Positions 48,621 through 61,842 of a stretch of DNA of 64,000 bases are shown here, in pieces. Source of the stretch: Cornus controversa. Lineage: Eukaryota > Streptophyta > Magnoliopsida > Cornales > Cornaceae. Within the stretch, counting starts at the first letter, position 1. Every line of letters begins with the position of its first letter. The notes beneath the pieces are model-generated. The model was not told the DNA's origin, made no database searches, and saw only the letters and a program-made list of their open reading frames with translations. A program made the translations under genes and the position numbers. The stretch lies in the NCBI GenBank assembly GCA_026545225.1, contig CM048845.1, positions 117,369,033 through 117,433,032 on the forward strand, given 5' to 3'.

Positions 48621-48669
<49 letters not shown>

Positions 48670-50230
48670 GTTAATGCATGTTTCTTGGATTAAATGTGGT
48701 GGTAGGATCTTTCAGACTAAGTCCACTCTTTCTGTGGACCGACACATTATGAGTTTATAAAATTATTTTAACTGTTGGAACTGATTTTATACTGCTTAAT
48801 GCTCGGTTTGATTGATGGGATAAAAAAATAGAAGGAAGGAGAAGAGAGGAATATTCGAGGCATTCTTAAAAAAGAATTAATATAATTTTTTGTTTAGTTG
48901 GATGAAAGGAATAGTGGAGGTCATATATATATATATATATAAATTTGGTTCAAAATATATTTTTGTCTATTTATAATTTAAAATTATTCTATTTAACCAT
49001 CTAACGATGACACAATTTCAAATGTATTATAGTGCTATAAGCACATACATACACTATATATATATATATATATATTTCCGAAGTTTGCGGTGGAAGTGGA
49101 TGAACATATTTATGTGATTAGATTTAAGGGAGTGGGAAGAAGGACCCTCACCCACTGCCACTGTCTTAGGACTCCCACTTTGTGCTACTCTTTACCCATT
49201 CTCTGGCCATTCAACACTAGAAAAGAAACAAAGAGACAAAGTGCATCATAACAACTACTTAAAACCTCAAAACACCACTAATTAATATCACTATTAAACT
49301 AATTAATCAGCTTTAACCTGTGCTTGCGCACATGGCGGGTATATTTTGGCCACCCTTGTTTGACTTTACTCGGTACACTGACTTTTTTTTCTATATCTAA
49401 ATTGAGTGAATCATCATATATTATTATTCTTGTCTTTATTTCATATAAATGATATCGACCTTGTGAAATATCTTTATTCTTGATCACTGTATTGTTGCTG
49501 ACTTTACTCTATACTCTTTTTTATACATAGTATTATTATTTTAAAGTTATTTTTAATTAAGGTCATTGTATATGTTTATATATACCACATAGAACCTACC
49601 ATGACTGTTTTTTCAGCTGATCATATCATTAATCTAAAGTGACCTAAATTGGTGTTAATTAATAGGTGATAGAATTTGGTTATTAATGTTTATTATTTGT
49701 ATTTGTGCTTTAACCTAAACCATACCTTTAATACCCTGAATTTATGAGACCACACAAACTATAGGATGAATTTAATCAGTTTGGGTGGGGTTAGTTGGCA
49801 AACAGTAGCTTGTTTTGATTTTGCTCTATATCAGTTACTATTACAGCAGTTTTCTATATCTATAGTTATGACTACATAAATCCCGAGTTGGACAATTAAT
49901 GCCGTAAAGTATCAGCAACAACGAAACATGTGTCTAAAACTCGAACATGCATAGAATATTTTGTAGATGTTTTGAAATTTTTTTTAATATACTGAAAACA
50001 CGAGATGAAACAATAAGAATATATACTTTTTAGGATATGGAGGGGTGATTTTGTAATTATATATTTTAAAAAAATTAGAATTTAATATAATTAAAATATA
50101 TTATGGATTAATTAAAATAATAATATAAAATTAAAGAAAACAAAATTAACAAACATGTAAATTTAAACTCTAAATTAGCCTCTTTGTTCGCTATTATATA
50201 AATAAAATGATCAAAAATTATTATATATAT
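46885..50230. other. Gene-free AT-rich spacer with microsatellites
   Basis: Several TA and GT/TA tracts (47806-47825, 48118-48148, 48620-48664, 48924-48940, 49057-49075). No open frame here shows family resemblance and I see no RNA gene. The segment 46920-47080 resembles the end of the 51000 MITE (ATTCATATT...TTGACTCGAATTCAAA). Confidence 0.5.
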
Positions 50231-50237
50231 AATAAAT

Positions 50238-50390
50238 TGTGAGTTTCGTACCTATCCGTTCCCATGCCCATATTCGTGGTTCTTAGACTACAACTGTTCT
50301 ATTTTTCTTAAATTGTGAGTACCTACCTATCCGTTCCCATGCCCATATTTGTGGATCTTAGACTACAACTCTGCTATAAATTGCTTGTGA
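50238..50390 (+). repeat. Tandem duplication, period about 76 bp
   Basis: ATTGTGAGT...CCTATCCGTTCCCATGCCCA...CTTAGACTACAACT occurs twice in direct succession with few differences. An (AT)n(AG)n microsatellite follows at about 50391-50458. Confidence 0.8.
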
Positions 50391-50391
50391 G

Positions 50392-50463
<72 letters not shown>

Positions 50464-50999
50464 TCAAAGATTGCAGGTCACATGGAAATGTTAGTGTGGG
50501 TCATGTCTGGGAAAAGTCGGATCCCCAAAACAAAAGCAGCAAACGAGGCTTCCTCCATCTCCACATCTTTTCTTTTAAGTGTTGTTTTTTCCATTATTTT
50601 ATAGGAGTAGTATTAAGCACTAGGACTGATTGTGATTTGAAGGAAGCCACGTTGCCCTAATGGTTCCGACTTCCGGAAAAGTAAGAGGAAGTTTCCATTA
50701 TTCCATCCAAACTTCAGGATTTATTTATTTATTATTTATTTTGGTAAATTCAACTATTTATCAGGCTTAATTATTGGTCCATCAGCCTACGCATTTTAGT
50801 CATTGTCCATAACCAAATTATTTAACTGACAAAATTATTATAATGTTAAAAACACATATAAATGATATATTTGAAATCAATTAAATGAATCAGTACATAT
50901 ATTTGTCTGGTTGTTATGAAATTCAAGAGGTCATTAGGTCAATAAAAGATAAATGGATTTATGTCGGTGGTATTGAATTAGGGTTTGAGATGTAACAAG

Positions 51000-51568
51000 T
51001 AGGATTATAAACGGATCGAATTCGGGCTGGATTTAACCTGATTCGATCTAAAATCGATAAAAGTTATAGGCGATCCGTTCTGATAATCTGATAGATTATA
51101 TATAATTAAATATATATTCAATTTGTTATTTATCGGATATTCGATCCAAAAAGAATATAATTTTTTTTTAAAATTAATTTCAAAAGAGATTAGCAAATAA
51201 TGATTAAGAAAAAAATAGAGAAGCTTGAGATAAAAATAAAATATAAAGAAAAAAGTAGTAGAAAAGTAGGTATCTGACGTTTTATTAAAGATAAAAATAA
51301 CAAATAGATACAAAATAAAGAGAGGAAAGACGAAGAAGGAAATAATGATATTTTTTTAAAATATGATATATTATAACATTAGATATTGTATCGAATCGGA
51401 TTCTTATCGGATCAAATCGACCATAATTCATATTTGATTTGCTTAGCTAACTAATTATCGGATTCGGATCACTAACGGATTATCGGATTGAATGTCTAAT
51501 GCATATTCTAATTATTGGCTCGAATTCAAATCGAATTTGAATCAAAATCCAATCTATTGACAGGTCTA
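51000..51568. mobile_element. hAT-type MITE with perfect target duplication
   Basis: A 569-bp element starts TAGGATTATAAACGGATCGA and ends ATTGACAGGTCTA. It is flanked by GTAACAAG on both sides (50992-50999 and 51569-51576). The interior is rich in GGATCG/ATCGGAT motifs. Confidence 0.8.
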
Positions 51569-51576
51569 GTAACAAG

Positions 51577-52860
51577 TCTAATTGAGGTTGGACACACATG
51601 GTCTAAGGCTGTGAGCCTATTTTATTGGGTTTGGACTTCAATCTTAAATCTAATTTTAAAACCATTCAATTTGGTTGTTTCTTATGACATCAATCTAGGG
51701 TCCATATTGGATTTGCGTGTAACAAAAATATTCATTTTAATCCTTAATATAACTATGTTACCATATTTTGCATATCAATACAGGTTGTTTGGCTCGCAAT
51801 GCCAACTCTCATATAGCAAGCCAAGATTGGTTGGCTCGTAACATAGGTCTGGGTAAGATGCGCGGGCGTGCCAGTGTTCCATCAAATACAAGTGTGGGTA
51901 AGCCAAACTATTTATATTTTAGACCGTGAATCGGTCCTCTTAAGGATCAGGCGGCTAAAGGAGAGTAGGAATAACTCTCCTCGCTAGGTTCTCAATGCCT
52001 TGATGACAAGGACTTTCAGTCTTGAATGGGAGATTGATAACGAGACTAGAAATAAAGTGCAGAGTAAGAAATTCAACACGTTCATAAAGAAATGAATTTC
52101 ATTGATGTTGAAAAATAAGTTACATTTAGAGATTTAAGGTGCTGAGGAAAAAGAGTACAACTAGCTAAAATTACTGAACTAAAGATAGAGTAGCTAATAG
52201 TACTGAACTAAAACTAAAGAGCTAAAAATCTAGATAGACATAAAAGATATAATTGTGAAGCTAAAAGCAATAAGTTTAGATAAGCTAAGAAAAATAGATA
52301 ACAAAGATATGTTAGATGTTGGTCTTGTGACCACTTTTTTGTTAGATTTGCATGAGTATTTGTAGAGGCCCTTGATCTGATGATGTCCTTCTCAATGAAA
52401 ATAATTGGTGTAGGTTGAAAATAACATTTTCTGACCACAATGCTGAGCTCATTTTTGGCATATTTGCACTCTTCTCCATAGACTGATAGAGATGCATATC
52501 TGGCATAACATTTTTTGCTTTGCCTTGTGGGTTCTTTCAAGTTATTAATTTGAATTGCCTCACTATTTCTAGCTTCCCTCAACTACAAAGTTTGACTCTA
52601 ACTTTTGCCTAGGCTAGAGTCTTTTGCGAATTCTTATTTCTTTATCAGAAATAGGTGATATTCTCCCATTTGTAGCTTTGGGTCTCTGAACTTTGGAAAT
52701 GGTCAAATTATCCTTTCCATTTCTAACTTTATTAGTTTTCAAACCTGACTTTTGGGTTCTCAAGCCCTTGAAATTTGCAGTTGGTTATACTTTGACTTGG
52801 AACAAATCTTCGTCAATGGCCCATGACCTAAGAAGATGTTGAATATATCTTGGCTCAAAC
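51577..52860. other. Unassigned, possibly retroelement-derived stretch left of the minisatellites
   Basis: It includes a GC-richer part (51851-52030) and AATGAATTTCATTGATGTTG near 52090. Short open frames exist on both strands, but none has a recognisable domain. It could be the internal part of an LTR element; this is a guess from texture only. Confidence 0.3.
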
Positions 52861-52909
52861 TTTTGATCATGGTTGATCAAGACCCTCTCTTAGGCGAGTA
52901 TCTTCTTAG

Positions 52910-53084
52910 GTGACTTAGTTGAGAGTCTCCTAGGCCAGTCTTTTAGGATACTCTCCTTAGACGAGTTGGTCAAGAGTCTCTTAGGCAAGTTGATTGAAAG
53001 TCTCTTGGGCGATTTGGTCGAGAATATCTTAGGCGAGTTGATCGAGAGTCTTTTAGACGAGTTGATCAAGAGTCACTTAGGTAA
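52910..53084 (-). repeat. Minisatellite A, 24-bp period
   Basis: Units of the type GAGTTGATCGAGAGTCTCTTAGGC repeat with GTTG at 52965, 52989, 53013 (as TTTG), 53037 and 53061, exactly 24 bp apart. Less regular copies lie on both sides. On the minus strand the array is open and encodes an octapeptide repeat of the PKRLSINS type. Confidence 0.8.
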
Positions 53085-53136
53085 CTCTATTTTTAAGCCA
53101 CTCTCTTAGATGAGTTGGTCGAGAGTCTCTTAGACT

Positions 53137-53616
53137 ATGAGTGGCTAAAACTCTTAAGCCACTAGCGGTTGAAACTCTTAGGTTACTAGTGACTAAAACT
53201 CTTATGTCATGAGTGGCTGAAACCTTTATGTCACTAGTGGCGGAAACTCTTAGGCCATTAGTAACTGAAACTCTTAGGCCATGATTGGCTGAAACCCTCA
53301 GGTCACTAGTGACTAAAAATTTTATGCCATGATTGGCTGAAACCCTCAGGTCACTAGTGACTAAAAATTTTATGCCATGATTGGCTGAAACCCTCAGGTC
53401 ACTAGTGACTAAAACTTTTATGTCATGACTGGTTAAAACCCTTAGGTCACTAGTGACTGAAACCTTTAGGCCATGAGTAGCCAAAACCCTTAGGTTACTA
53501 GTAACTGAAACTTTTAGGTCATGATTAACTAAAATGCTTATGTCACTAGTAACGAAAACTCTTAGGCCACTAGTGGTTAAAACTCTTAGGCCATAATTGG
53601 CTGAAACATTTAAGTC
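53137..53616 (-). repeat. Minisatellite B, twenty 24-bp units
   Basis: Exactly 480 bp can be cut into twenty 24-bp units of the type ACTAGTGGCTGAAACTCTTAGGCC, with no insertion or deletion. Alternating units form a 48-bp higher-order repeat in the middle. The minus strand from 53484 to 53077 is open for 135 codons and encodes 16-residue repeats (VSANHGIKFLVTSDLR). The unit sequence differs from minisatellite A although the period is the same. Confidence 0.85.
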
Positions 53617-54050
53617 ACTTTTGAGCTGAAGACCCTAAATAATCCCTACCATATAAATTAAGAATTCATTTTTATTTCTCTGATCGAGAATTTATAGTCA
53701 TGACCATGAACTAGTATAAGATCTAGACCTCAAAAATCTTGACTACGAGTCACAATAATTTTGGTCACAATTTGAGTGTTAATACAGGCACTTTTATGAT
53801 ATGAAATTAGTACATTTTATGTAGTATACATGCCTTCATTTTAAGTCAAATTAATTGATGTGTAGAAGGGTGCTTGGTTTTAATTTTTGAACCTAATTAG
53901 GTCAAAATTTAAAAGATTTATTTGGATTATTCATGAATTGCTTGCACTGAATATATATTTTGAATGAAGTATGAAATTAAAGTATATAAATCAATCTAAT
54001 CCAATGGTATTTTTTCTCGTTTCTATGGTAAGTTGAAGGTTCATTTTGGA

Positions 54051-54085
<35 letters not shown>

Positions 54086-54590
54086 AAATATAAAACTAGA
54101 TCCTACCCACCTCAAATTGTGCTCTATTATATGTTTTGAAAAATGATCAATTTTTTTTTTTTTTTTTGTGGAAGGTAAAAATGATAAACTTTGTATATGG
54201 ACTTGTACATAAATTATATTGGCATAGTAATAGCAGTACATGGTTATTTCCACGTATATAGGGTGTGATTTTCATGTTTCTGATATCATTTGTATATTGT
54301 TGACCAAACGTAGTGACAGCTACGAAACCTGACAATGGACTAGAAGCTGATTGTTAGGCTGTTAGCTTATATTACATGAATATGATAAACCCAATTAATG
54401 GATTCTCTAGTAGACGCGTGCAAAACACTCGCAAAACACATTAATCTCACTTAGGAACAGTGCAAAGCTTCTTAGTTTTGCTGATGTTCTGTTCTTTTGT
54501 CAGTTTACTAAGCCACTTTTTACTTCTTCTTTTGGGTGTTTAGCTCACAGTCACGCAGTGATGACTCTCTCGACATCTGTGACTGAAAGC
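53617..54590. other. Spacer upstream of the BGAL3 promoter
   Basis: AT-rich DNA with a TA tract at 54052-54083. No gene or RNA is recognised. Confidence 0.5.
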
Positions 54591-54855
54591 TGTATATAAC
54601 TACACACACATATATATATATTGGTAGTAAATGTCTGGTCTCAGAGTGGTGAGTAATGGACCATTTTGCTTAACACCCACACCCCCAGTAGATCACAAGT
54701 TCACAACCCCTCTCTGTGATTTTGTCTAATATTGCACAATTCAGGTTATGCTTTTGAGTTTCACCCCAACCCAGAAAGAGAGAGAGAGGATTTTTGTATA
54801 TATATCCAAGTAAAGAAGCAGACTAGAGAGAGAAATTCTTTGTGAGAGTTCAATC
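54591..54855 (+). promoter_or_regulatory. BGAL3 core promoter and leader
   Basis: A TATATAA box lies at 54593-54599, about 260 bp before the start codon. A second TATATATA lies at about 54798. The leader is GA-rich (AGAGAGAGAGAG at about 54777-54788). If the upstream box is used, the leader holds a 32-codon upstream ORF (54631-54729) that does not overlap the main start. Confidence 0.5.
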
Positions 54856-57800
54856 ATGGAAACTAACTCAGTTTCCAAGTGGGTGTTTATGTTCAGCTTG
54901 GTACTACTGTACTTGGGTTCTCAGCTGATCCAGTGTAGTGTGACCTACGATAGGAAAGCCATTGTCATCAATGGGCAAAGAAGAATCCTAATATCTGGCT
55001 CCATACATTACCCCAGAAGCACCCCTGATGTACAACTAATTCTCATTCCCATTTTATTGTTTCTCTCTCTAAAATTTCTTGACAATATATATATATATAT
55101 ATATATATATGTTCTGGGCTATTACTGACTCGTCATTTTGGATGAAATGAAAACTATTTTAGATGTGGGAAGATCTCATACTGAAGGCTAAAGAAGGTGG
55201 TATTGATGTCATTGAAACCTATGTTTTCTGGAATGTCCATGAGCCTTCTCCTGGCAATGTACTTTTACTTTCTCCCAGTCTTTCTATATACCATGTGCTC
55301 TGTTCTATCCTGTTTTTCTCTGTTTTCCTTTCTTATTTTTTTTTGGGTGTGGTTTCAGTATAATTTTGAAGGGAGATATGATCTAGTTAGGTTCATAAAG
55401 ACTGTGCAGAAAGCAGGGCTATATGCTCATCTTCGCATTGGGCCTTATGTTTGTGCAGAATGGAATTTTGGGTACCCACCATTGTCTTTTCTCTAGATCT
55501 ATTTCTCTCTTATCTTCTTTTCCAAATTGAGGGGGTTTTAGTTTAAGGATTGAACCATATGGGATTACTTTGAGTTGTTAAAGAATTTATTTACTTTTTG
55601 CGCAGTGGATTTCCTGTTTGGTTGAAGTATGTTCCAGGAATCAGCTTCAGGACAGACAATGAGCCTTTCAAGGTCTCAATTCTCACTTTTTTCTAACCTA
55701 TTTTTATGTCAATTTTTTGGAAACATTAAATTGCTCCAAATAAAAATTATTATCAATATTGCAGCAGAAACACCCTGATTTGCATTTGTAAGCATGGAAC
55801 TGATAATCAACCAATTTAGTTTACATATATATATATATATACACATATATCTGTGTTTAGTTATACCATTCATGGTGCTGCAGATGGCCATGCAAGGGTT
55901 TACCCAAAAAATTGTCAATTTAATGAAGAGTGAAAGTCTGTTTGAGTCCCAGGGTGGCCCCATCATCCTCTCTCAGGTATGAGTTTTGGGTCATTGGCAT
56001 TTCATCATTCACCTTCAATACACTCCTGCAGTTTTCAGCTTTCAATTTCTGCAATTCTTATATTTTGAGGATATGTAATACAATTACTATATTTTGATTT
56101 TTTGACTAATTCAAACAATTACAGCGAAAGACGGGAAAAAGAAGAAGAAAAAGAGTAGAACTCTGTAGAAAATTCACACAGCCATACTGGCAGTGAATTT
56201 CATGAATTTAACTTTGTATGAGTTGACTGTGTTTATGCAGATTGAGAACGAGTATGGGCCACAAGGTAAGGCACTTGGAGCTGCTGGACATGAATACATG
56301 ACTTGGGCTGCAAAGATGGCTGTTGGACTGGGCACGGGGGTCCCGTGGGTGATGTGCAAGGAAGAAGATGCCCCAGATCCTGTGGTGAGCAGTCCCTTTT
56401 TTAATTGCCAGATGTAGTTAGTTTCAAATCACATTATTTTGTTTGATAAACAATTTCTGCGGTGCGGTCCTTTTGTGTTGTCATCATTTGGCCTTGCTGC
56501 TCTTGAACTTCACTGCATTAATATTTCTACTTATGTGTAACTAGCAAATCATCTTAAACTAATATATCAGGGACTGGTTACATCATTCCTGCAACCAATT
56601 TCTCTCCTATATAGTGAAGTGAAAGAGAAACGCAATAGAGAACTGATAGATAAATCTTAGTTTGAAACACATTAAATGGAAGTGATGTTTAGTTCCATAT
56701 ATCATTCTAACTTTGTGCGATAAAATCATCTTGAAATATTTTTGCTGGGCTGCTGACAGATAAACACATGCAATGGCTTCTACTGTGATGCTTTCTCTCC
56801 TAATAGGCCTTACAAACCAACAATTTGGACAGAGGCTTGGAGTGGCTGGTATTGTATTTACTTTTTTGTGCACTCAAATTTTGAGTGAGAACAAAAAGAA
56901 TCACTCATTTAACTCTGTTTTTAATTGAATTGTGAAGGTTTACGGAGTTTGGTGGCCCATATCACCAGAGACCAGTTCAGGATTTGGCATTTGCCGTTGC
57001 TAGATTCATTCAAAAGGGAGGATCATTTGTTAATTACTACATGGTTGGTTTTCTTGTACAATTGTGCCCAGAGTACTATAAATTACCATGTTGAATTTCT
57101 TCAAGTAAAAGCAAGTTTCCGTGTGCATGTGAAACAGTACCATGGAGGGACGAATTTTGGACGCTCTGCTGGTGGCCCTTTCATCACTACCAGCTACGAC
57201 TATGATGCTCCACTTGATGAATATGGTGAGAATGGAGCTACTGTGGTCGTTTTTTTCTATTGAAAATAAAAAATAAAATGAAGAGGTTATATTCTTGAGT
57301 GATCCAAAGCGCGATGGAAGTGTGTCAGTCATTCATTCAGACATTCTTGTCATTTTTACGAATGGGAGTGTTAAAAGTACATACAACTTGAACTGCAGAA
57401 AGAATTTAATTCTGAAAGTGCTAGTGCACGATGATAATTACTTGTTTCTCATCAACAAGCAACATGCCTGAGCTGTGGATATAGCTAATCGCTTCCTTGC
57501 ATTAACATGATAGGTTTGATCAGGCAACCAAAATATGGTCATTTAAAGGAGCTTCATAGGTCTATTAAGCTATGTGAGCGAGCTTTAGTTTCAGCAGATC
57601 CCACTGTCACTTCTTTGGGGAGCCTTCAACAGGTTTTTGACTATCCTCTGATTCTGGCAGTCATACAGTTTGTAACTTGTCTCTGAACAATTGGTATTTT
57701 CCAGGCTCATATGTTTTCATCAGAAAATGGAGATTGTGCAGCTTTCCTCTCAAACTATGATACCAAGTCTGCTGTAAGAGTGATGTTTAATAACATGCAC

Positions 57801-60401
57801 TACAACTTGCCTCCTTGGTCCATTAGCATCCTTCCCGATTGCAGAAATGTAGTCTTCAATACTGCAAAAGTATGTTGACCGATACAAACTAATGGATTTG
57901 AGTCTTAATTCTTGTTACACTAAACTTCCTGACTTTCTGAGGTGATAATTAATCGTCGTACCTCCATTACAGGTTGGAGTACAAACGTCACAGATGGAAA
58001 TGCTGCCAAGCAATGCTGATATGTTCTCATGGGAGACTTATAATGAAGATATTTCTTCTTTGGATGACAGCTCAACATTCAATTCTCATGGTCTCTTGGA
58101 GCAGATAAATGTCACTAGGGATACTAGTGATTATCTTTGGTACAAAACTAGGTGAGACTGACGCTGAATAGTTTTTTTCCCTTCAAGTGATTAAAGTCTA
58201 TGGATGTGAAGAAAACAGTATGTTTCTTTGTTTCTTGTTGCTGGGGGAAAAAAAAAGAGAGGATATTGATAACCTTTGAAAATGTGTTTACCCATTGATA
58301 TGCAGGAACTTAATACTGTCTTGCATTCTGTCACTCTCATCCTATCTCTTACCAGAATGGAGTAATCACAATTTCATTTATCAGTAATGAAAAAAGAAGT
58401 GTACATAAAATAATACCTAGATGTAGTTATAAGAAGAAAATCTATTAGGAGGATGTTATATAGCATGATTTAGATTATTGACCTGTTTCAAACTTGGGGT
58501 TTGAATACATAAATTTGTGCTTATCATATATTACTTTGAACTGCCTTGCATGGGTAAGACTTATGGCCAACAATAACTGTTTCATTCATTAACATGATAT
58601 TAATGAATGTGACTGTTTCATGTTGTGATTATAATCTCTTTTTCCATTCAATATGTTTACAGTGTTGATATTGGTTCATCTGAATCCTTCTTGCATGGTG
58701 GTGAACTCCCAACTCTCATAGTGCAGTCAACAGGCCATGCTCTGCATGTGTTCATAAATGGACAGCTTTCAGGTGCATTGTCAAATTACTTCTTTTGAGA
58801 ATCTGTGACTAGTCATGGGTCTGTTTAAGCTGAATTGCAAATGAAAAACTAATCTGTGTTTTAGGTTCTGGCTTTGGGACGAGGGAGAACCGGAGATTCA
58901 CATTTACAGGAAAGGTGAACCTACAAGCTGGAATGAACAAAATTGCGCTGCTGAGTGTCGCCGTTGGATTGCCAGTTAGTCCCCCTTCACACTTTTATAT
59001 TTTTCAATGTTTCCCCATTCTAGTCTGTGTCTAATATTTCTGTTTATTGTTGAAGAATGTTGGGGGACATTTTGAGACATGGAACACAGGAGTCTTAGGT
59101 CCAGTTGCACTGCACGGACTTGACCAGGGAAAATGGGACTTGTCCTGGCAAAAATGGACTTATCAGGTTTTGAATTTCCAACTCTTTACCTCTTGATGAT
59201 TTCAAAGAAGTTTTGTCTCATTGGTGCCTCTTCAAACAGGTTGGGCTGAAAGGAGAGGCCATGAATCTTGTCTCTCCAAATGGTATTTCGTCTGTTGACT
59301 GGATGCAAGGTTCTCTGATCGCACAAAAACAGCAGCCACTGACATGGCATAAGGTAGAATAACATCACACTTAGAATATTTTATATAGCTAATATACCGG
59401 GGAAAAGATGGCAAAGGTAAAAAGAAAAAGGAAAAAAGTTACAAATAAAAGAATATGCAACTCAGTCCTTAGAGGAAGTGAGAGCCATTGTCCCTTGAAT
59501 TTTAAGTTCATATTTAAACTTTTGTAGGCTTATTTCAATGCACCTGATGGAGATGAGCCATTGGCTTTGGACATGAGCAGTATGGGGAAAGGTCAAGTAT
59601 GGATCAATGGCGAGAGTATTGGAAGATATTGGCTTGCATATGCTGCTGGTAATTGCAACGGGTGCAGTTATTCCGGGACATTTCGGCCTCCAAAGTGTCA
59701 ACTGGGCTGTGGCCAACCAACCCAGCGATGGTAAGCCCTCCTCAGATGAAAAGCCATTTTTACACCATAGAATTTCAGAATTGGGATATATAATGACATT
59801 GTGGTTGGTTCAATAATAGTCACTAACACAATAAAGTTTTCAGGTATCATGTTCCTCGGTCTTGGTTAAAGCCGACACAAAATCTGTTGGTGCTTTTTGA
59901 AGAACTTGGAGGGGATCCCACAAAAATTTCTCTCGTGAAGAGATCAGTGACCAGTGTGTGTGCAGATGTCACTGAATATCACCCAAATTTTAAGAATTGG
60001 CATATTGAAAGCTATGGAAAAGCAGAAGAGTTCCACAGACCCAAAGCTCACCTGCAGTGTGGTCCAGGCCAATCCATTTCTTCCATCAAATTTGCAAGCT
60101 TCGGAACTCCTTTGGGAACTTGTGGGAGTTTCCAACAAGGAACATGCCATGCCTCTACTTCATATGCCATCTTAGAGAAGGTACTCATGGTGCTCCTCTA
60201 TGTTTTAGTGACTACTACAACATTTAATCTTTTTTTATATTTATTTACATTTTTCATTATGTTTCACAGAAATGCATTGGGCAACAGAGATGCTCGGTGG
60301 CCATATCAAACAGTAACTTTGGGCAAGACCCGTGTCCCAATGTGTTGAAGCGGTTATCAGTTGAAGCCGTTTGCGCCCCTATTTCAACCTTTCAACCTTG
60401 A
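54856..60401 (+). CDS. BGAL3: Beta-galactosidase, glycoside hydrolase family 35, BGAL3-like
   Basis: A secreted cell-wall enzyme that removes terminal beta-galactosyl residues from pectic galactans and similar polymers. Nineteen exons join in phase to 849 aa: 54856-55029, 55163-55258, 55359-55471, 55606-55672, 55884-55976, 56241-56384, 56760-56848, 56938-57043, 57138-57225, 57514-57632, 57705-57869, 57973-58151, 58663-58772, 58865-58974, 59056-59166, 59240-59353, 59528-59730, 59844-60180 and 60270-60401. A hydrophobic signal peptide (residues about 8-27, [15 protein letters not shown]) precedes [20 protein letters not shown]. The acid/base Glu185 lies in QIENEYG and the nucleophile Glu254 in [10 protein letters not shown]. 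Galactose-binding-like modules follow, and a SUEL-type lectin domain closes the protein (about residues 764-843, [19 protein letters not shown] to SVEAVC). No stop or frameshift is seen. Assignment to BGAL3 rests on overall likeness and the D2HGDH neighbourhood; a BGAL1-type paralogue is less likely. Confidence 0.95.
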
Positions 60402-61842
60402 TCAAGGGGTTGATGAGATAGATTGATGGCAATGCACAAGCATTGCAACTAGTGACTTAACTATACGTACCAGCAAAAGGAAAATCAAGGAAATGATAAT
60501 AAAGGGAAAAGTACAGTGGAAGTTTGTTAGTTCTTTGGTGAATGCCATTGTTATTCTGGAGAGAAGATTCTGCCAAGGGTGTGTATGATGTTAGAGATAG
60601 GTAGATTTAATTTAAGAGGAGGGGTTAAAGGGCCTCCATAGAAATAGTTATTTTTAGATAGTTAAGTTTGTCAATTCTGGGAGCTCTGTATTGTGAGCTC
60701 CTTGATGGATGTCAAGCCCTGGTGCCCAGCCTTTTAACCTGAAACGGGCACTAGGGAAGACATGGTCTCTGTTGTTGAGTAGTTGGTGTGATTTGTTAGT
60801 TTGCTTGTAAAATTGGGGGAAATCAAACCCTGTTTAGGCTCATGTTAGGAGTGGATCCTATTATGACCTTTCTTTGCTTTGTTTGCAGTTCTTGGTGATA
60901 ATTTAAAGAAACTTGAGTGTTGTCAATTTTAGTTCCTCAAGTACGTTTTACGTTTCTTTAGAAGAGAAACATACTACCATCTATCTTTCTTCTCTTGGAG
61001 AGACCAGTTTTAAGTGTTTACAATTCCTTTAGGAAGACGAGTGTGAATATGAAGGAAGACCAATGTAAAAAAGAAACAAAAACAATGAATTCATGTAGTT
61101 AAAATGAGAATGTTAAAATGGATGGTAGGAGTGACTATGACTAGAAGAGAAAGGGTCACTAATCGTTGGAGAAATTTAAGTGTGGCATTGATTATTAAAA
61201 GTACCATTTGAAGAAAGAAACCATTCAAGTCTATCACTAGTCTCCCCTCTTGGTAAAGAAACCTCTAAAATTTTCTCCCAATCCTTTTCATGACATAGGG
61301 TTTTGATTGAAGTTTCATTCCATCTGGCTATTCCTTTGGTCAATGTGATCAATCACTTCCATATCTGCACTAAAATTTGCCCCTTCAGACTAAGAGATGT
61401 TTTGCCTTACAGCTAATTCATGAATCCAGCCAAATCCCAAGACAACTCTTCCATTATTCCCACCGGAGAGAGCTTGAGGTGATCTCAACCGTCTCTAGTG
61501 CACTGATCGTTTAAAAATACCTTTGCACTAGAAAGGATTCATGTCCCCACACCTAACCCAAAGCTTTACCAAGCACCTTATAACGCCATTCTAAGCCCAT
61601 GAACAAGACTCAACTTTTATTGGCATGCGTGGAGGAAAAATGATCACAACACTTGTTTAGAAGGGCCATTGCTAGAACATAATCTTTTGATTAAGAAGCC
61701 TCTAGCTGTATTCTGCTGACAGGACCTTGATTAAGATGGAAAAACAGAGTCAATATAAACTATAAAGTTATAGTAATAGCACTTAATATTTTTTGTCATG
61801 GTGAATTGGACCAACACTAAACTTGAGAACTGGACTTGGTAG
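60402..61842 (+). other. BGAL3 3' UTR and following spacer
   Basis: AATAAA at 60498-60503 is a plausible polyadenylation signal, about 100 nt after the stop. The remainder has no recognisable gene. Confidence 0.45.

Noticed and set aside
53077-53484. 135-codon minus-strand open frame as a real gene
   Set aside because: It is produced by the 24-bp minisatellite. No start context, flanking domain or intron signals support a gene, so it is kept as a repeat with a coding possibility.
53137-53616. CRISPR-like array
   Set aside because: Units are head-to-tail without unique spacers, and the window is plant nuclear DNA.
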